From CAISIP01 sp965278985 (GTDB lineage Bacteria; Pseudomonadota; Gammaproteobacteria; Burkholderiales; Burkholderiaceae_C), in the NCBI GenBank assembly GCA_965278985.1, contig OZ257131.1:3782001-3846000 (forward strand): a stretch of 64,000 bases of DNA, in the 5' to 3' direction. This document shows positions 43,690-52,055 of the stretch, one piece after another. Position numbers and translations under genes: made by a program. How positions within the stretch are numbered: position 1 is the stretch's first letter; each line of letters begins with the position of its first letter. Under the pieces are notes generated by a model, which was given only the letters and a program-made list of their open reading frames with translations, did not search any database and was not told the origin of the DNA.

Positions 43690-43766
43690 CGGGGTGTAGC
43701 TTAGCCTGGTAGAGCGCTACGTTCGGGACGTAGAGGCCGGAGGTTCGAATCCTCTCACCCCGACCA
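43690..43766 (+). tRNA. tRNA-Pro (anticodon CGG)
   Basis: A complete 77-base cloverleaf: acceptor CGGGGTG/CACCCCG, a D-arm with GGTAGAGC, anticodon stem CTACG/CGTAG with loop TTCGGGA (anticodon CGG), a T-arm containing GGTTCGAAT, and an encoded CCA end. It reads the CCG codon. It lies in the ispB-pilB gap, 26 bases after ispB. No integrase or attachment duplicate is seen nearby. Confidence 0.97.
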
Positions 43767-43886
43767 TTTCTGGCATTTGTTGCCACACAACGCCCCCCGC
43801 GCCAGGATGGCTGGCTTTCGATTTACATCGACAAGTCAATAGGGGATGATCGGGAACACCCTTCGTACGGAGTACATTTCCTGGCC

Positions 43887-45620
43887 ATGTCCGCAGTCGA
43901 ACCAGCAAGTCGCGAATCCAGCAGCATCGCCCTTCCGGGCTTGGGTCGCGCACTGATCCTGGCGGGCAAGTTGGGCCAGAAGTCCGCGGAAGACCTCTAC
44001 CGCAAGGCGTCCACCAGCAAGTCCAGCTTCATCGCCGAGCTGACGGGCTCCGGAGCGGTGTCCGCCTCGGATCTGGCGCACACCATGTCCTCGGCCTACG
44101 CCGCGCCGCTGATCGACCTGGACGCCATCGACGCACAGCGCCTGCCCAAGGGCCTGCTCGACCCCAAGATCTGCCAGGCCTACCGCGTGATGGTCCTGAG
44201 CAAGCGGAACAACCGCCTCACGGTGGCGACCGCGGACCCCTCCGACCAGGAAGCCGTCGAGAAGATCAAGTTCGCGACCCAGCTCGGCGTGGACTGGGTG
44301 ATCGCCGAATACGACAAGCTGCTCAAGCTGGTCGAAGCCGGCGGCGCCAGCGCCACCGAGACGATGGAAGAGATCATCGGCGGCGAGTTCGAGTTCGACG
44401 AGGCAGCGGCCGACGGCGTCAGCGAGTCCGAACAGGCCTCGGTGTCCGAGGTCGAGGACGCACCGGTCGTCAAGTTCCTGCACAAGATGCTGCTCGATGC
44501 CTTCAGCATGCGGGCCTCCGACCTGCACTTCGAGCCCTACGAGCACAACTACCGCGTGCGCTTCCGCATCGACGGCGAGCTGCGCGAGATCGCGTCCCCG
44601 CCCATTGCCATCAAGGACAAGCTGGCGTCGCGCATCAAGGTGATCTCCAAGATGGACATCTCGGAGAAGCGCGTGCCGCAGGACGGCAAGATGAAGCTCA
44701 AGATCGGCCCCAACCGGGTGATCGACTTCCGCGTCAGCACGCTGCCCACGCTCTTCGGCGAGAAGATCGTGATCCGTATTCTGGACCCTTCCAGCGCCAA
44801 GCTCGGCATCGACGCGCTGGGCTACGAGGCCGAGGAAAAGAAGCGGCTGATGGATGCGATCAGCCGGCCCTACGGCATGATCCTGGTCACGGGTCCGACC
44901 GGCTCGGGCAAGACGGTGTCGCTCTACACCTGCCTGAACCTGCTGAACAAGCCCGGCGTGAACATCGCGACGGCCGAAGACCCGTCCGAAATCAACCTGC
45001 CCGGCGTCAACCAGGTCAACGTCAACGAGAAGGCGGGCCTGACCTTCGCGGCGGCGCTGAAGTCCTTCCTGCGGCAGGATCCCGACATCATCATGGTCGG
45101 CGAGATCCGCGACCTGGAGACCGCCGACATCGCCATCAAGGCCGCGCAGACCGGGCACCTGGTGCTGTCCACGCTGCACACCAACGATGCGCCCACCACG
45201 CTCACGCGCATGCGCAACATGGGCATAGCGCCCTTCAACATCGCCTCCAGCGTGATCCTGATCACGGCACAGCGCCTGGCGCGGCGCCTGTGCACGAACT
45301 GCAAGGCACCGCTGGAGGTTCCCCATAAAGCCCTGCTCGACGCCGGCTTCAAGGACTCCGAGATCGATGGATCGTGGACCGCGTACCGCCCCGTGGGTTG
45401 CTCGATGTGCAACAACGGCTACAAGGGCCGGGTGGGGATCTACCAGGTGATGCCGATCACCGAAGAGATCCAGCGCATCATCCTGCGCGATGGCAGCGCA
45501 CTGGACATTGCCAAGCAAGCCTCCTCCGAGGGTGTGGAATCGCTGCGCCGCTCCGGACTGCTCAAGGTGAAACTGGGACTGACCTCGCTCGAAGAAGTGC
45601 TGGCCGTCACCAACGAATAA
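43887..45620 (+). CDS. pilB: Type IV pilus assembly ATPase PilB
   Basis: The extension motor of type IVa pili. 577 residues: an N-terminal MshEN-like region (about 1-160), then a secretion ATPase core with Walker A GPTGSGKTV near residue 335, the Asp box SEINLPGVNQVNVNEKAG, Walker B IIMVGEIRD, and the His box LSTLHTNDAPTTL. The zinc-binding tetracysteine is CTNC plus CSMC near residues 470-515. First gene of pilBCD. The 120-base gap before it holds a small inverted repeat TGGCA/TGCCA after the tRNA and no clear promoter. Confidence 0.95.
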   Translation: MSAVEPASRESSSIALPGLGRALILAGKLGQKSAEDLYRKASTSKSSFIAELTGSGAVSASDLAHTMSSAYAAPLIDLDAIDAQRLPKGLLDPKICQAYRVMVLSKRNNRLTVATADPSDQEAVEKIKFATQLGVDWVIAEYDKLLKLVEAGGASATETMEEIIGGEFEFDEAAADGVSESEQASVSEVEDAPVVKFLHKMLLDAFSMRASDLHFEPYEHNYRVRFRIDGELREIASPPIAIKDKLASRIKVISKMDISEKRVPQDGKMKLKIGPNRVIDFRVSTLPTLFGEKIVIRILDPSSAKLGIDALGYEAEEKKRLMDAISRPYGMILVTGPTGSGKTVSLYTCLNLLNKPGVNIATAEDPSEINLPGVNQVNVNEKAGLTFAAALKSFLRQDPDIIMVGEIRDLETADIAIKAAQTGHLVLSTLHTNDAPTTLTRMRNMGIAPFNIASSVILITAQRLARRLCTNCKAPLEVPHKALLDAGFKDSEIDGSWTAYRPVGCSMCNNGYKGRVGIYQVMPITEEIQRIILRDGSALDIAKQASSEGVESLRRSGLLKVKLGLTSLEEVLAVTNE

Positions 45621-45644
45621 GCAAAAAGGCACCCAGAGGATCCT

Positions 45645-46865
45645 ATGGCGACTGCGACCAAAGCCAGAGACCGCAACGAGGCGGTCTACGAGTGGGAAGG
45701 CAAGGACCGCAATGGCAAGCAGGTGCGCGGCGAAGTCCGGGCCGCCGGCGTCAACCAGATCCAGGCCACGCTGCGGCGCCAGGGCGTCACGCCCTCCAAG
45801 ATCAAGAAGCGCCGGTCGGCGGGTGGCAAAGCCATCAAGCCCAAGGACATCGCGATCTTCACGCGCCAGCTCGCCACCATGATGAAGGCCGGCGTGCCGC
45901 TGCTGCAGGCCTTCGACATCGTGGGCCGCGGCAACCCGAACCCGCGCGTGACCAAGCTGCTGAACGACGTGCGCACCGATGTGGAAACCGGCACCTCGCT
46001 GTCCACGGCGTTCCGGAAGTACCCGCTGCAATTCGACAACCTGTATTGCAACCTCGTCGAAGCCGGCGAGTCCGCCGGTATCCTGGACCAGCTGCTGGAC
46101 CGCCTGGCGGTCTACATGGAAAAGACGGAGGCCATCAAGTCCAAGATCAAGTCCGCGCTGATGTACCCCATCAGCGTGCTGGTCGTGGCCTTCGTGGTGG
46201 TGTCCGTGATCATGATCTTCGTGATCCCGGCCTTCAAGGAGGTGTTCTCCAACTTCGGCGGTGACCTGCCCGGCCCGACGCTGGTGGTGATCGCGATCAG
46301 CGAGTTCTTCGTGTCCTACTGGTACCTGATCTTCGGGGTGATCGGTGGCGGTATCTACTTCTTCCTGCAGGCCTGGCAGCGCAACGAGAAGGTCCAGAAT
46401 GTGATGGACCGCGTGCTGCTCAAGATGCCGATCTTCGGCACGCTGGTCGAGAAGTCCTGCATCGCACGCTGGACGCGCACCCTGTCCACCATGTTCGCGG
46501 CCGGCGTGCCGCTGGTGGAGGCCTTGGACTCGGTGGGTGGTGCCTCGGGCAACTCCGTCTTCGCCAATGCCACGGTCAAGATCCAGCACGAGGTGTCCAC
46601 CGGCACCGCGCTCACGGTGGCCATGACCAACGCCAACCTGTTCCCTTCGATGGTGCTGCAGATGTGCGCCATCGGCGAGGAGTCCGGCTCCATCGACCAC
46701 ATGCTGGGCAAGGCGGCCGACTTCTACGAGGCCGAGGTGGATGACATGGTGGCGGGCATCTCCAGCCTCATGGAGCCCATCATCATCGTGATCCTGGGCA
46801 CGCTGATCGGCGGCATCGTGGTCGCCATGTACCTGCCCATCTTCAAGCTCGGGGCCGTGGTCTGA
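45645..46865 (+). CDS. pilC: Type IV pilus inner-membrane platform protein PilC
   Basis: 406 residues with two homologous T2SSF domains (around 70-200 and 270-400), each followed by hydrophobic helices. IFTRQLATMMKAGVPLLQAFDIVG and RTLSTMFAAGVPLVEALDSVGG are the paired repeats. It forms the platform driven by PilB. AGAGGA precedes the ATG. Its stop shares a base with the pilD start (TGATG). Confidence 0.95.
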   Translation: MATATKARDRNEAVYEWEGKDRNGKQVRGEVRAAGVNQIQATLRRQGVTPSKIKKRRSAGGKAIKPKDIAIFTRQLATMMKAGVPLLQAFDIVGRGNPNPRVTKLLNDVRTDVETGTSLSTAFRKYPLQFDNLYCNLVEAGESAGILDQLLDRLAVYMEKTEAIKSKIKSALMYPISVLVVAFVVVSVIMIFVIPAFKEVFSNFGGDLPGPTLVVIAISEFFVSYWYLIFGVIGGGIYFFLQAWQRNEKVQNVMDRVLLKMPIFGTLVEKSCIARWTRTLSTMFAAGVPLVEALDSVGGASGNSVFANATVKIQHEVSTGTALTVAMTNANLFPSMVLQMCAIGEESGSIDHMLGKAADFYEAEVDDMVAGISSLMEPIIIVILGTLIGGIVVAMYLPIFKLGAVV

Positions 46866-47746
46866 TGGGGCAGATGGGGGGTGCGCCCGCACTGGATGCG
46901 GCGATCCTCGGTGTGCTGGGCCTGCTGATCGGCAGCTTCCTCAATGTCGTGATCCATCGGCTTCCACGCATGCTGGAAGCACAATGGGCCGCAAACTGCG
47001 CAGAACTCGCGGGGCAACCGCCCGAGGAAGGGACACCCTTCAACCTGGTACGGCCACGCTCGCGTTGCCCATCCTGCCAGACACCGATCCGCTGGTACCA
47101 GAACATACCCGTGCTGAGCTGGGTCGCGTTGCGCGGGCGCTGCGCGCAGTGCCAGGCCCGCATCAGCGTGCGCTATCCGCTCATCGAGCTGCTCACGGCC
47201 GGATTCTTTGCCCTGGCAGGCTGGCACTTCGGCCTCGGCCCCGTGGGCCTGGCATGGTCGGCACTGGCCGCCCTGCTCATCGCACAGTTCTTCATCGACT
47301 TCGACACGCAGCTGTTGCCCGACGACCTCAACTACCTGATCCTGTGGGGCGGCCTCGTGGCGACGGCACTGGGCTGGACCGGCATCACGCTGTCCTCCTC
47401 GGTCTGGGGCGCTGTCTTCGGGTACCTGAGCCTGTGGACCGTCTATCAGGTCCACCACGCGCTGACGGGCAAGGAGGGCATGGGCTTCGGTGACTTCAAG
47501 CTGCTGGCGGGCCTGGGTGCCTGGTTCGGCGCGGAGTACCTGGTGGCGATCATCCTGCTGTCGTCGCTGGTGGGCTCGGTGCTCGGCGGCACGCTGTTGC
47601 TCGTGGGGCGGCTGTCGAACCGCGACATTCCCATCCCCTTCGGACCCTTCCTCGCCGGCGCGGGGTTGCTGGCCTTCGCGCTGGGGCCGGGCCGCCTGGA
47701 AAGCCTGCTGCCCATCGCCTTCCCCTTCTCGCAAGGGCTGCGCTGA
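46865..47746 (+). CDS. pilD: Prepilin peptidase and N-methyltransferase PilD
   Basis: 293-residue membrane protease that cuts and methylates prepilins. Aspartyl-protease features are GFGDFKLL (GxGD) and the first catalytic aspartate in QFFIDFDTQLLPDDLNY. The cytoplasmic zinc-binding pair CPSC/CAQC marks the bifunctional enzyme with methyltransferase activity. It is encoded directly after pilC with a one-base overlap; coaE starts six bases after its stop. Confidence 0.95.
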   Translation: MGQMGGAPALDAAILGVLGLLIGSFLNVVIHRLPRMLEAQWAANCAELAGQPPEEGTPFNLVRPRSRCPSCQTPIRWYQNIPVLSWVALRGRCAQCQARISVRYPLIELLTAGFFALAGWHFGLGPVGLAWSALAALLIAQFFIDFDTQLLPDDLNYLILWGGLVATALGWTGITLSSSVWGAVFGYLSLWTVYQVHHALTGKEGMGFGDFKLLAGLGAWFGAEYLVAIILLSSLVGSVLGGTLLLVGRLSNRDIPIPFGPFLAGAGLLAFALGPGRLESLLPIAFPFSQGLR

Positions 47747-47751
47747 GCGGC

Positions 47752-48360
47752 ATGGCGGCGATGCTGCGTCTGGGGCTCACGGGTGGCATCGGCAGCGGCA
47801 AGAGCACGGTCGGTGCCATGCTGCAGGGCCATGGCGCCGTGCTCATCGACGCCGATGCCATCTCGCGCCAGGTGACCCTGCCCGGCGGTGCGGCCATTGC
47901 AGCGATCCGTGCGCGCTTCGGCGCAGACTTCATCACCGCCGAGGGCGCCATGGACCGCGACCGCATGCGGCAGGCCAGCTTCTCGGATCCCGCGGCCCGC
48001 AAGCTGCTGGAGTCCATCGTCCACCCGCTGGTCGGCGAAGAATCCGCGCGCCAGGAGGCCGCCGCGGTGGCCGCCCAGGCGCGCTGCATCGTCTTCGACA
48101 TCCCGCTGCTGGTGGAGTCGCGGCGCTGGCGCCAGCGGGTGGACCACGTGCTGGTGGTGGACTGCCCCTCCGAGATCCAGGTGCAGCGGGTCATCGCACG
48201 CAGCGCCCTGCAGCCTGACGCGGTGCGCGGCATCATCGCGGCGCAGGCCACGCGGTCGCAACGCGTGGCTGCGGCCGACACCGTGCTCTTCAACGGCGGT
48301 AACACCCTGGAATGGTTGGCGCAGCAGGTGGCCCGGATCGCCGCACGCTTCGGGCTATGA
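47752..48360 (+). CDS. coaE: Dephospho-CoA kinase
   Basis: Phosphorylates dephospho-CoA in the last step of coenzyme A synthesis. 202 residues with the P-loop GGIGSGKST at 11-19, the DADAISRQVT substrate segment, and VFDIPLLVES. An ATG three codons on (47761) is an alternative start. It is part of the pilBCD-coaE-zapD-yacG string, common in beta- and gammaproteobacteria. Confidence 0.95.
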   Translation: MAAMLRLGLTGGIGSGKSTVGAMLQGHGAVLIDADAISRQVTLPGGAAIAAIRARFGADFITAEGAMDRDRMRQASFSDPAARKLLESIVHPLVGEESARQEAAAVAAQARCIVFDIPLLVESRRWRQRVDHVLVVDCPSEIQVQRVIARSALQPDAVRGIIAAQATRSQRVAAADTVLFNGGNTLEWLAQQVARIAARFGL

Positions 48361-48385
48361 TGCCCACCGCCCTCGGAATAGCAGC

Positions 48386-49141
48386 GTGATCCTCTACGAA
48401 TACCCTTTCAACGAACGTATCAGGACATACCTGCGGCTGGAGCACCTGTTCCGCCGATTGGGTCAGCTGGTGGCACGTGACGATGCGCTGGACCACCATT
48501 ACGCGTTGTCCACCATCTTCGAGGTCATGGACGTCGCGGCGCGTGCGGACCTGAAGTCCGACGCACTCAAGGACCTGGACAAGCAGAAGCAGCTGATGAA
48601 CGGCTACCGCGGCAACCCGGCCATCTCGGAGCGTGCGCTCGATGCCGTGGTGGCGCAGCTGGACCAGAGCTTCGCGGGCCTGGCGAACGTGCCGGGCAAA
48701 GCCGGCCACGCCCTCACCGAGAACGAGTGGCTGATGAGCATCCGCAGCCGGGTCGGGATTCCGGGTGGCACCTGCGAATTCGACCTGCCGGCCTACTATG
48801 CGTGGCAGCACCGGCCGGCGGACCAGCGGCGCAGCGACCTGATCCGCTGGAGCACCACCCTCACACCGCTGGCCGAGGCCGTCAACCTGCTGCTGCGCAT
48901 GCTGCGCGACTCCGGCGCGCCGCAGAAGGTCATCGCCGTGGCGGGACAGTTCCAGCAGGCACTGCCACAGGGCAAGACCTTCCAGCTGCTGCGCATGCTG
49001 ATCGATCCCACGCTGGGGCGCATCCCCGAGATCAGCGGCAACCGCCTGATGGTGTCGATCCGGCTGATGTCGCATGGCAGCGACGAACGGCTGCATGCCA
49101 CCACGGACGACAGCAGCTTCGAGCTGACGCTGTGCGCGTGA
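48386..49141 (+). CDS. zapD: Cell division protein ZapD
   Basis: Cross-links FtsZ filaments at the division ring. The 251-residue protein starts at GTG 48386-48388 and opens ILYEYPFNERIRTYLRLEHLFRR, the signature of ZapD (formerly YacF). WHRPA-like (here AWQHRPADQRR) and the final HATTDDSSFELTLC complete the pattern. It lies 25 bases after coaE and eight bases before yacG. Confidence 0.94.
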   Translation: MILYEYPFNERIRTYLRLEHLFRRLGQLVARDDALDHHYALSTIFEVMDVAARADLKSDALKDLDKQKQLMNGYRGNPAISERALDAVVAQLDQSFAGLANVPGKAGHALTENEWLMSIRSRVGIPGGTCEFDLPAYYAWQHRPADQRRSDLIRWSTTLTPLAEAVNLLLRMLRDSGAPQKVIAVAGQFQQALPQGKTFQLLRMLIDPTLGRIPEISGNRLMVSIRLMSHGSDERLHATTDDSSFELTLCA

Positions 49142-49148
49142 GGCCGGC

Positions 49149-49364
49149 ATGAGCAACCACACTCCGACCACACGCACCGTGCGCTGCCCGCAATGCGGCG
49201 GTGACAGCGTCTATGCGGCCTCCAACCCCTTCCGACCATTCTGCAGCGAGCGCTGCAAGCAGATGGACCTGGGCGCCTGGGCCGATGAAAATTTCCGCAT
49301 GGCCGCCGCGCCCGAGCCGGACGAACTGCAACTACCAGACGACAACCCGCGCCGGCTGCAGTAG
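49149..49364 (+). CDS. yacG: DNA gyrase inhibitor YacG
   Basis: A 71-residue zinc protein. Ligands are CPQCGG and CSERCKQMDLG, with DENFRM in the tail, all typical of YacG, which binds GyrB and blocks DNA binding. It closes the pilBCD-coaE-zapD-yacG run and converges on the Nudix gene with four bases between stops. Confidence 0.93.
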   Translation: MSNHTPTTRTVRCPQCGGDSVYAASNPFRPFCSERCKQMDLGAWADENFRMAAAPEPDELQLPDDNPRRLQ

Positions 49365-49368
49365 CGGC

Positions 49369-49839
49369 TCAGTGGGTGGGGCCCTGGAAGCCCTGCTCGC
49401 GCGCGAACATCTGCAACACGGGGATGGTTCCCGGCAGCACCGGCCCGACCTGCACGGGCAGGCGCTGCCAGCTGCAGGACTGGCCCTCACGCATCTGCAG
49501 CGCGCCACTCCAGGACGTGACCTTGTAGAAGTTCAGGCGTACCAGCGCATGCGGGTAATCGACCACCTCTTCCTGCCACGGTGCGGCGGCATGAACCTGG
49601 ATGCCGAGCTCCTCCTGCAGTTCGCGGCGCAACGCATCCAGCACGCCCTCCCCGGCTTCGAGCTTGCCGCCGGGGAACTCCCAGTAGCCCTCGTAGACCT
49701 TGCCGGGCGGACGTGACGTGAGCAGGAAGCGGCCATCGTCCTGGACGAGGATGCCCACGGCCACCTCGACGATCTGCCGTTCGGCGCCGCCCTCGCGTGC
49801 GCGCTCGGGGTCGGCCATCAGCACGGACGACGCTGCCAT
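49369..49839 (-). CDS. mutT: MutT-like Nudix hydrolase (8-oxo-dGTP type)
   Basis: About 156 residues with the Nudix box GGKLEAGEGVLDALRRELQE followed by ELGI. The context RPPGKVYEGYWEFPGGK matches MutT, which removes 8-oxo-dGTP from the nucleotide pool. Two ATGs are possible (49839, five bases after the DUF815 stop, or 49818); I chose the upstream one for the tight spacing. Assignment as MutT is by motif; other Nudix substrates are possible. Confidence 0.85.
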   Translation of the reverse strand: MAASSVLMADPERAREGGAERQIVEVAVGILVQDDGRFLLTSRPPGKVYEGYWEFPGGKLEAGEGVLDALRRELQEELGIQVHAAAPWQEEVVDYPHALVRLNFYKVTSWSGALQMREGQSCSWQRLPVQVGPVLPGTIPVLQMFAREQGFQGPTH

Positions 49840-49844
49840 GGGCC

Positions 49845-50720
49845 TCAAGCAGCCTCTCGCCGGCCGCTGTAGTCCCGCGCGAACTGGTAGGCCACCCGCC
49901 CGCTGCGAGAGGCCCGCTCCAGCGCCCACACCAGCGCATGCGGCCGCGCTGCACCGATCTCCTGTGCCGGCACGCCGAAGGACGCGAGCCACTGCGCCAC
50001 GATGGCCAGGTATTCGTCCTGCGAGAAGGGGTAGAAGCTGACCCACAGTCCGAAGCGCTCGGACAGCGAGATCTTCTCTTCCACGACCTCGCCGGGATGC
50101 ACCTCGCCATCATCCGTATGCTGGTACGTGAGGTTCTCCTTCATGTACTCCGGCAGCAGGTGGCGGCGGTTGCTGGTCGCATAGATCAGCACGTTGGGCG
50201 TGGACGCGGCCACCGAGCCATCAAGGATGGACTTCAGCGCCTTGTAGCCGGGCTCGCCGTCCTCGAAGCTCAGGTCGTCGCAGAAGATGACGAACTTCTC
50301 GGGCCGCTGGGCCACCACCTCGACGATGTCGGGCAGGTCCACGAGGTCGGCCTTGTCGACCTCGATCAGGCGCAGGCCGCGCGGCGCGTAGGTGTGCAGG
50401 CAAGCGCGTATCAGCGAGGACTTGCCCGTACCCCGCGCACCCGTCAGCAGCACGTTGTTGGCGGGCTTGCCGTCGACGAACTGCAGCGTGTTGCGCTGGA
50501 TCTTTTCCTTCTGGACGTCGATCTCCTTGAGATCGTCCAGCTGCATCGCGCCCACATGGCGCACCGGCTCCAGCAGCGCGTGGCCGGAGCTGCGCTTGCG
50601 GTAGCGGTACGCGATGGAAGCGTCCCAGTCGGGTTCGGACAGCGGGGCCGGCAACACGCGCTCGATGCGCGCCATGAGCTGCTCGGCGCGTGCGAGCATG
50701 CGCTCGAACTGCTCGTTCAT
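49845..50720 (-). CDS. DUF815-family AAA ATPase
   Basis: A 291-residue ATP-binding protein. The Walker A motif is TGARGTGKSS, Walker B is VIFCDDLSFE, and sensor-like ATSNRRHLLPE follows. The C-terminal SLSERFGLWVSFYPFSQDEYLAIV fits the DUF815 family. About 70 helical residues precede the P-loop. The biological role is not established. The adjacent 3' gene (mutT) is five bases away, so the two are co-transcribed; argJ is 82 bases upstream. Confidence 0.85.
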   Translation of the reverse strand: MNEQFERMLARAEQLMARIERVLPAPLSEPDWDASIAYRYRKRSSGHALLEPVRHVGAMQLDDLKEIDVQKEKIQRNTLQFVDGKPANNVLLTGARGTGKSSLIRACLHTYAPRGLRLIEVDKADLVDLPDIVEVVAQRPEKFVIFCDDLSFEDGEPGYKALKSILDGSVAASTPNVLIYATSNRRHLLPEYMKENLTYQHTDDGEVHPGEVVEEKISLSERFGLWVSFYPFSQDEYLAIVAQWLASFGVPAQEIGAARPHALVWALERASRSGRVAYQFARDYSGRREAA

Positions 50721-50802
50721 ACCCGTGCCGCCCGGCCGCCCGAAGGCACTGGCGCGCCGCCTCGGGGGGCAGCGATACGCGAAGCGATGCGCGTGGGGGC
50801 CT

Positions 50803-52032
50803 TCATGAGCGGTAGTCGGCGTTGATGCTGACGTAGTCGTGGGAGAGATCGCAGGTCCACACCGTGTCGGCCGCATCACCGCGGCCCAGGCCCACGCGGA
50901 TCGTGATCTCGCTTTGCTTCATCACGCGCTGGCCGTCCTCTTCGCGGTACTCGGGCCGGCGGCCGCCGCGCGTGACCACGTGCACGTCGTCCAGGTGCAG
51001 GTCGATCAACGTCTGGTCCAGGTCCGTGATGCCCGCATAGCCCACGGCCGCGAGGATGCGGCCCAGGTTCGGGTCGCTGGCGAAGAAGGCCGTCTTGACC
51101 AGCGGCGAATGCGCGATGGCGTAGGCCGCGAGGCGGCATTCCTCAGCGGTTTTGCCACCCTCGACGCGGATGGTGATGAACTTGGTCGCGCCTTCGCCGT
51201 CGCGCACGATGGCCTGGGCCAGCTTCCGCGCCACGTCCAGCATGCCGGCGCGCAGCGCGCGGCCGTCCGGCGTGTCCCAGGATTCGACGACCGGATGCGC
51301 GGCCTTCTGCGTCGCGATCACCACGAAGGAATCGTTGGTCGAGGTGTCGCCGTCGATGGTGACGCGGTTGAAGGAACCGTCGGCCAGGTCCTTGGCCAGC
51401 TGCTGCATCAGGGCCGGAGCGATCTTCGCGTCGGTCGCCAGGTAGCCCAGCATGGTCGCCATGTTGGGGCGGATCATCCCCGCGCCCTTGCTGATGCCGG
51501 TGATGGCCACCTGCACGCCCGACAGCGTAACCCGCGTGCTGAAGGCCTTGGGCACGGTATCGGTGGTCATGATGCCCTCTGCCGCGCGCGCCCAGTGGTC
51601 CGGCTTCGCATCGGCCAGGGCAGCCGGCAGGCCGGCGATGATGCGGTCGCTGGGCAAGGGCTCCATGATCACGCCGGTGGAAAACGGCAGGATCTGCTCC
51701 GGCGCCACGTCCAGTTCCTGCGCCAGGGCCACGCAGGTCGCTTGCGCACGCGCCAGGCCGTCGTCGCCGGTACCAGCATTCGCATTGCCGGTGTTCACCA
51801 GGATCGCGCGGATGGCATGGCCAGTGGCAAGGTGCTTGCGGCAGATCTGCACCGGCGCTGCGCAGAAGCGGTTCTGCGTGAAGACACCGGCCACCGCTGC
51901 GCCCTCGTCGAGCAGCACGACGGTCAGGTCCTTGCGATTGGCCTTGCGCACGCCGGCCTCGGCCACGCCGATGCGCACACCGGCCACGGGGAACAGGTCG
52001 GCCGCCAGCGGGGCCTTCAGGTTGACGGGCAT
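50803..52032 (-). CDS. argJ: Glutamate N-acetyltransferase / N-acetylglutamate synthase
   Basis: The ornithine acetyltransferase of the cyclic arginine pathway, 409 residues. It is an autoprocessing enzyme: the nucleophile Thr193 lies in NMATMLGYLATD after KGAGMIRP, and the chain is expected to be cut before it into alpha and beta subunits. SLHVDDVHVVTRGG-like residues lie near the C-terminus. GGAG precedes the ATG by about six bases. It follows secA after 23 bases. Confidence 0.95.
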   Translation of the reverse strand: MPVNLKAPLAADLFPVAGVRIGVAEAGVRKANRKDLTVVLLDEGAAVAGVFTQNRFCAAPVQICRKHLATGHAIRAILVNTGNANAGTGDDGLARAQATCVALAQELDVAPEQILPFSTGVIMEPLPSDRIIAGLPAALADAKPDHWARAAEGIMTTDTVPKAFSTRVTLSGVQVAITGISKGAGMIRPNMATMLGYLATDAKIAPALMQQLAKDLADGSFNRVTIDGDTSTNDSFVVIATQKAAHPVVESWDTPDGRALRAGMLDVARKLAQAIVRDGEGATKFITIRVEGGKTAEECRLAAYAIAHSPLVKTAFFASDPNLGRILAAVGYAGITDLDQTLIDLHLDDVHVVTRGGRRPEYREEDGQRVMKQSEITIRVGLGRGDAADTVWTCDLSHDYVSINADYRS

Positions 52033-52055
52033 CGCGCTCTCCGAAAGTGAATGCT

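Noticed and set aside
43690..43766. tRNA-Pro as an integration site for a mobile element
   Set aside because: No integrase, no duplicated tRNA 3' end, and the next genes are conserved core genes (pilBCD).
43770..43784. A sigma-54-like TGGCAtttgTTGCC before pilB
   Set aside because: The GG and GC doublets are 10 bases apart rather than the 12 required for -24/-12 promoters, and pilB lies about 100 bases on. The sequence is better read as a small inverted repeat.
43836..46892. A 1018-codon minus-strand frame opposite pilB and pilC
   Set aside because: Same artefact; the composition is biased and the sense strand encodes canonical PilB and PilC.
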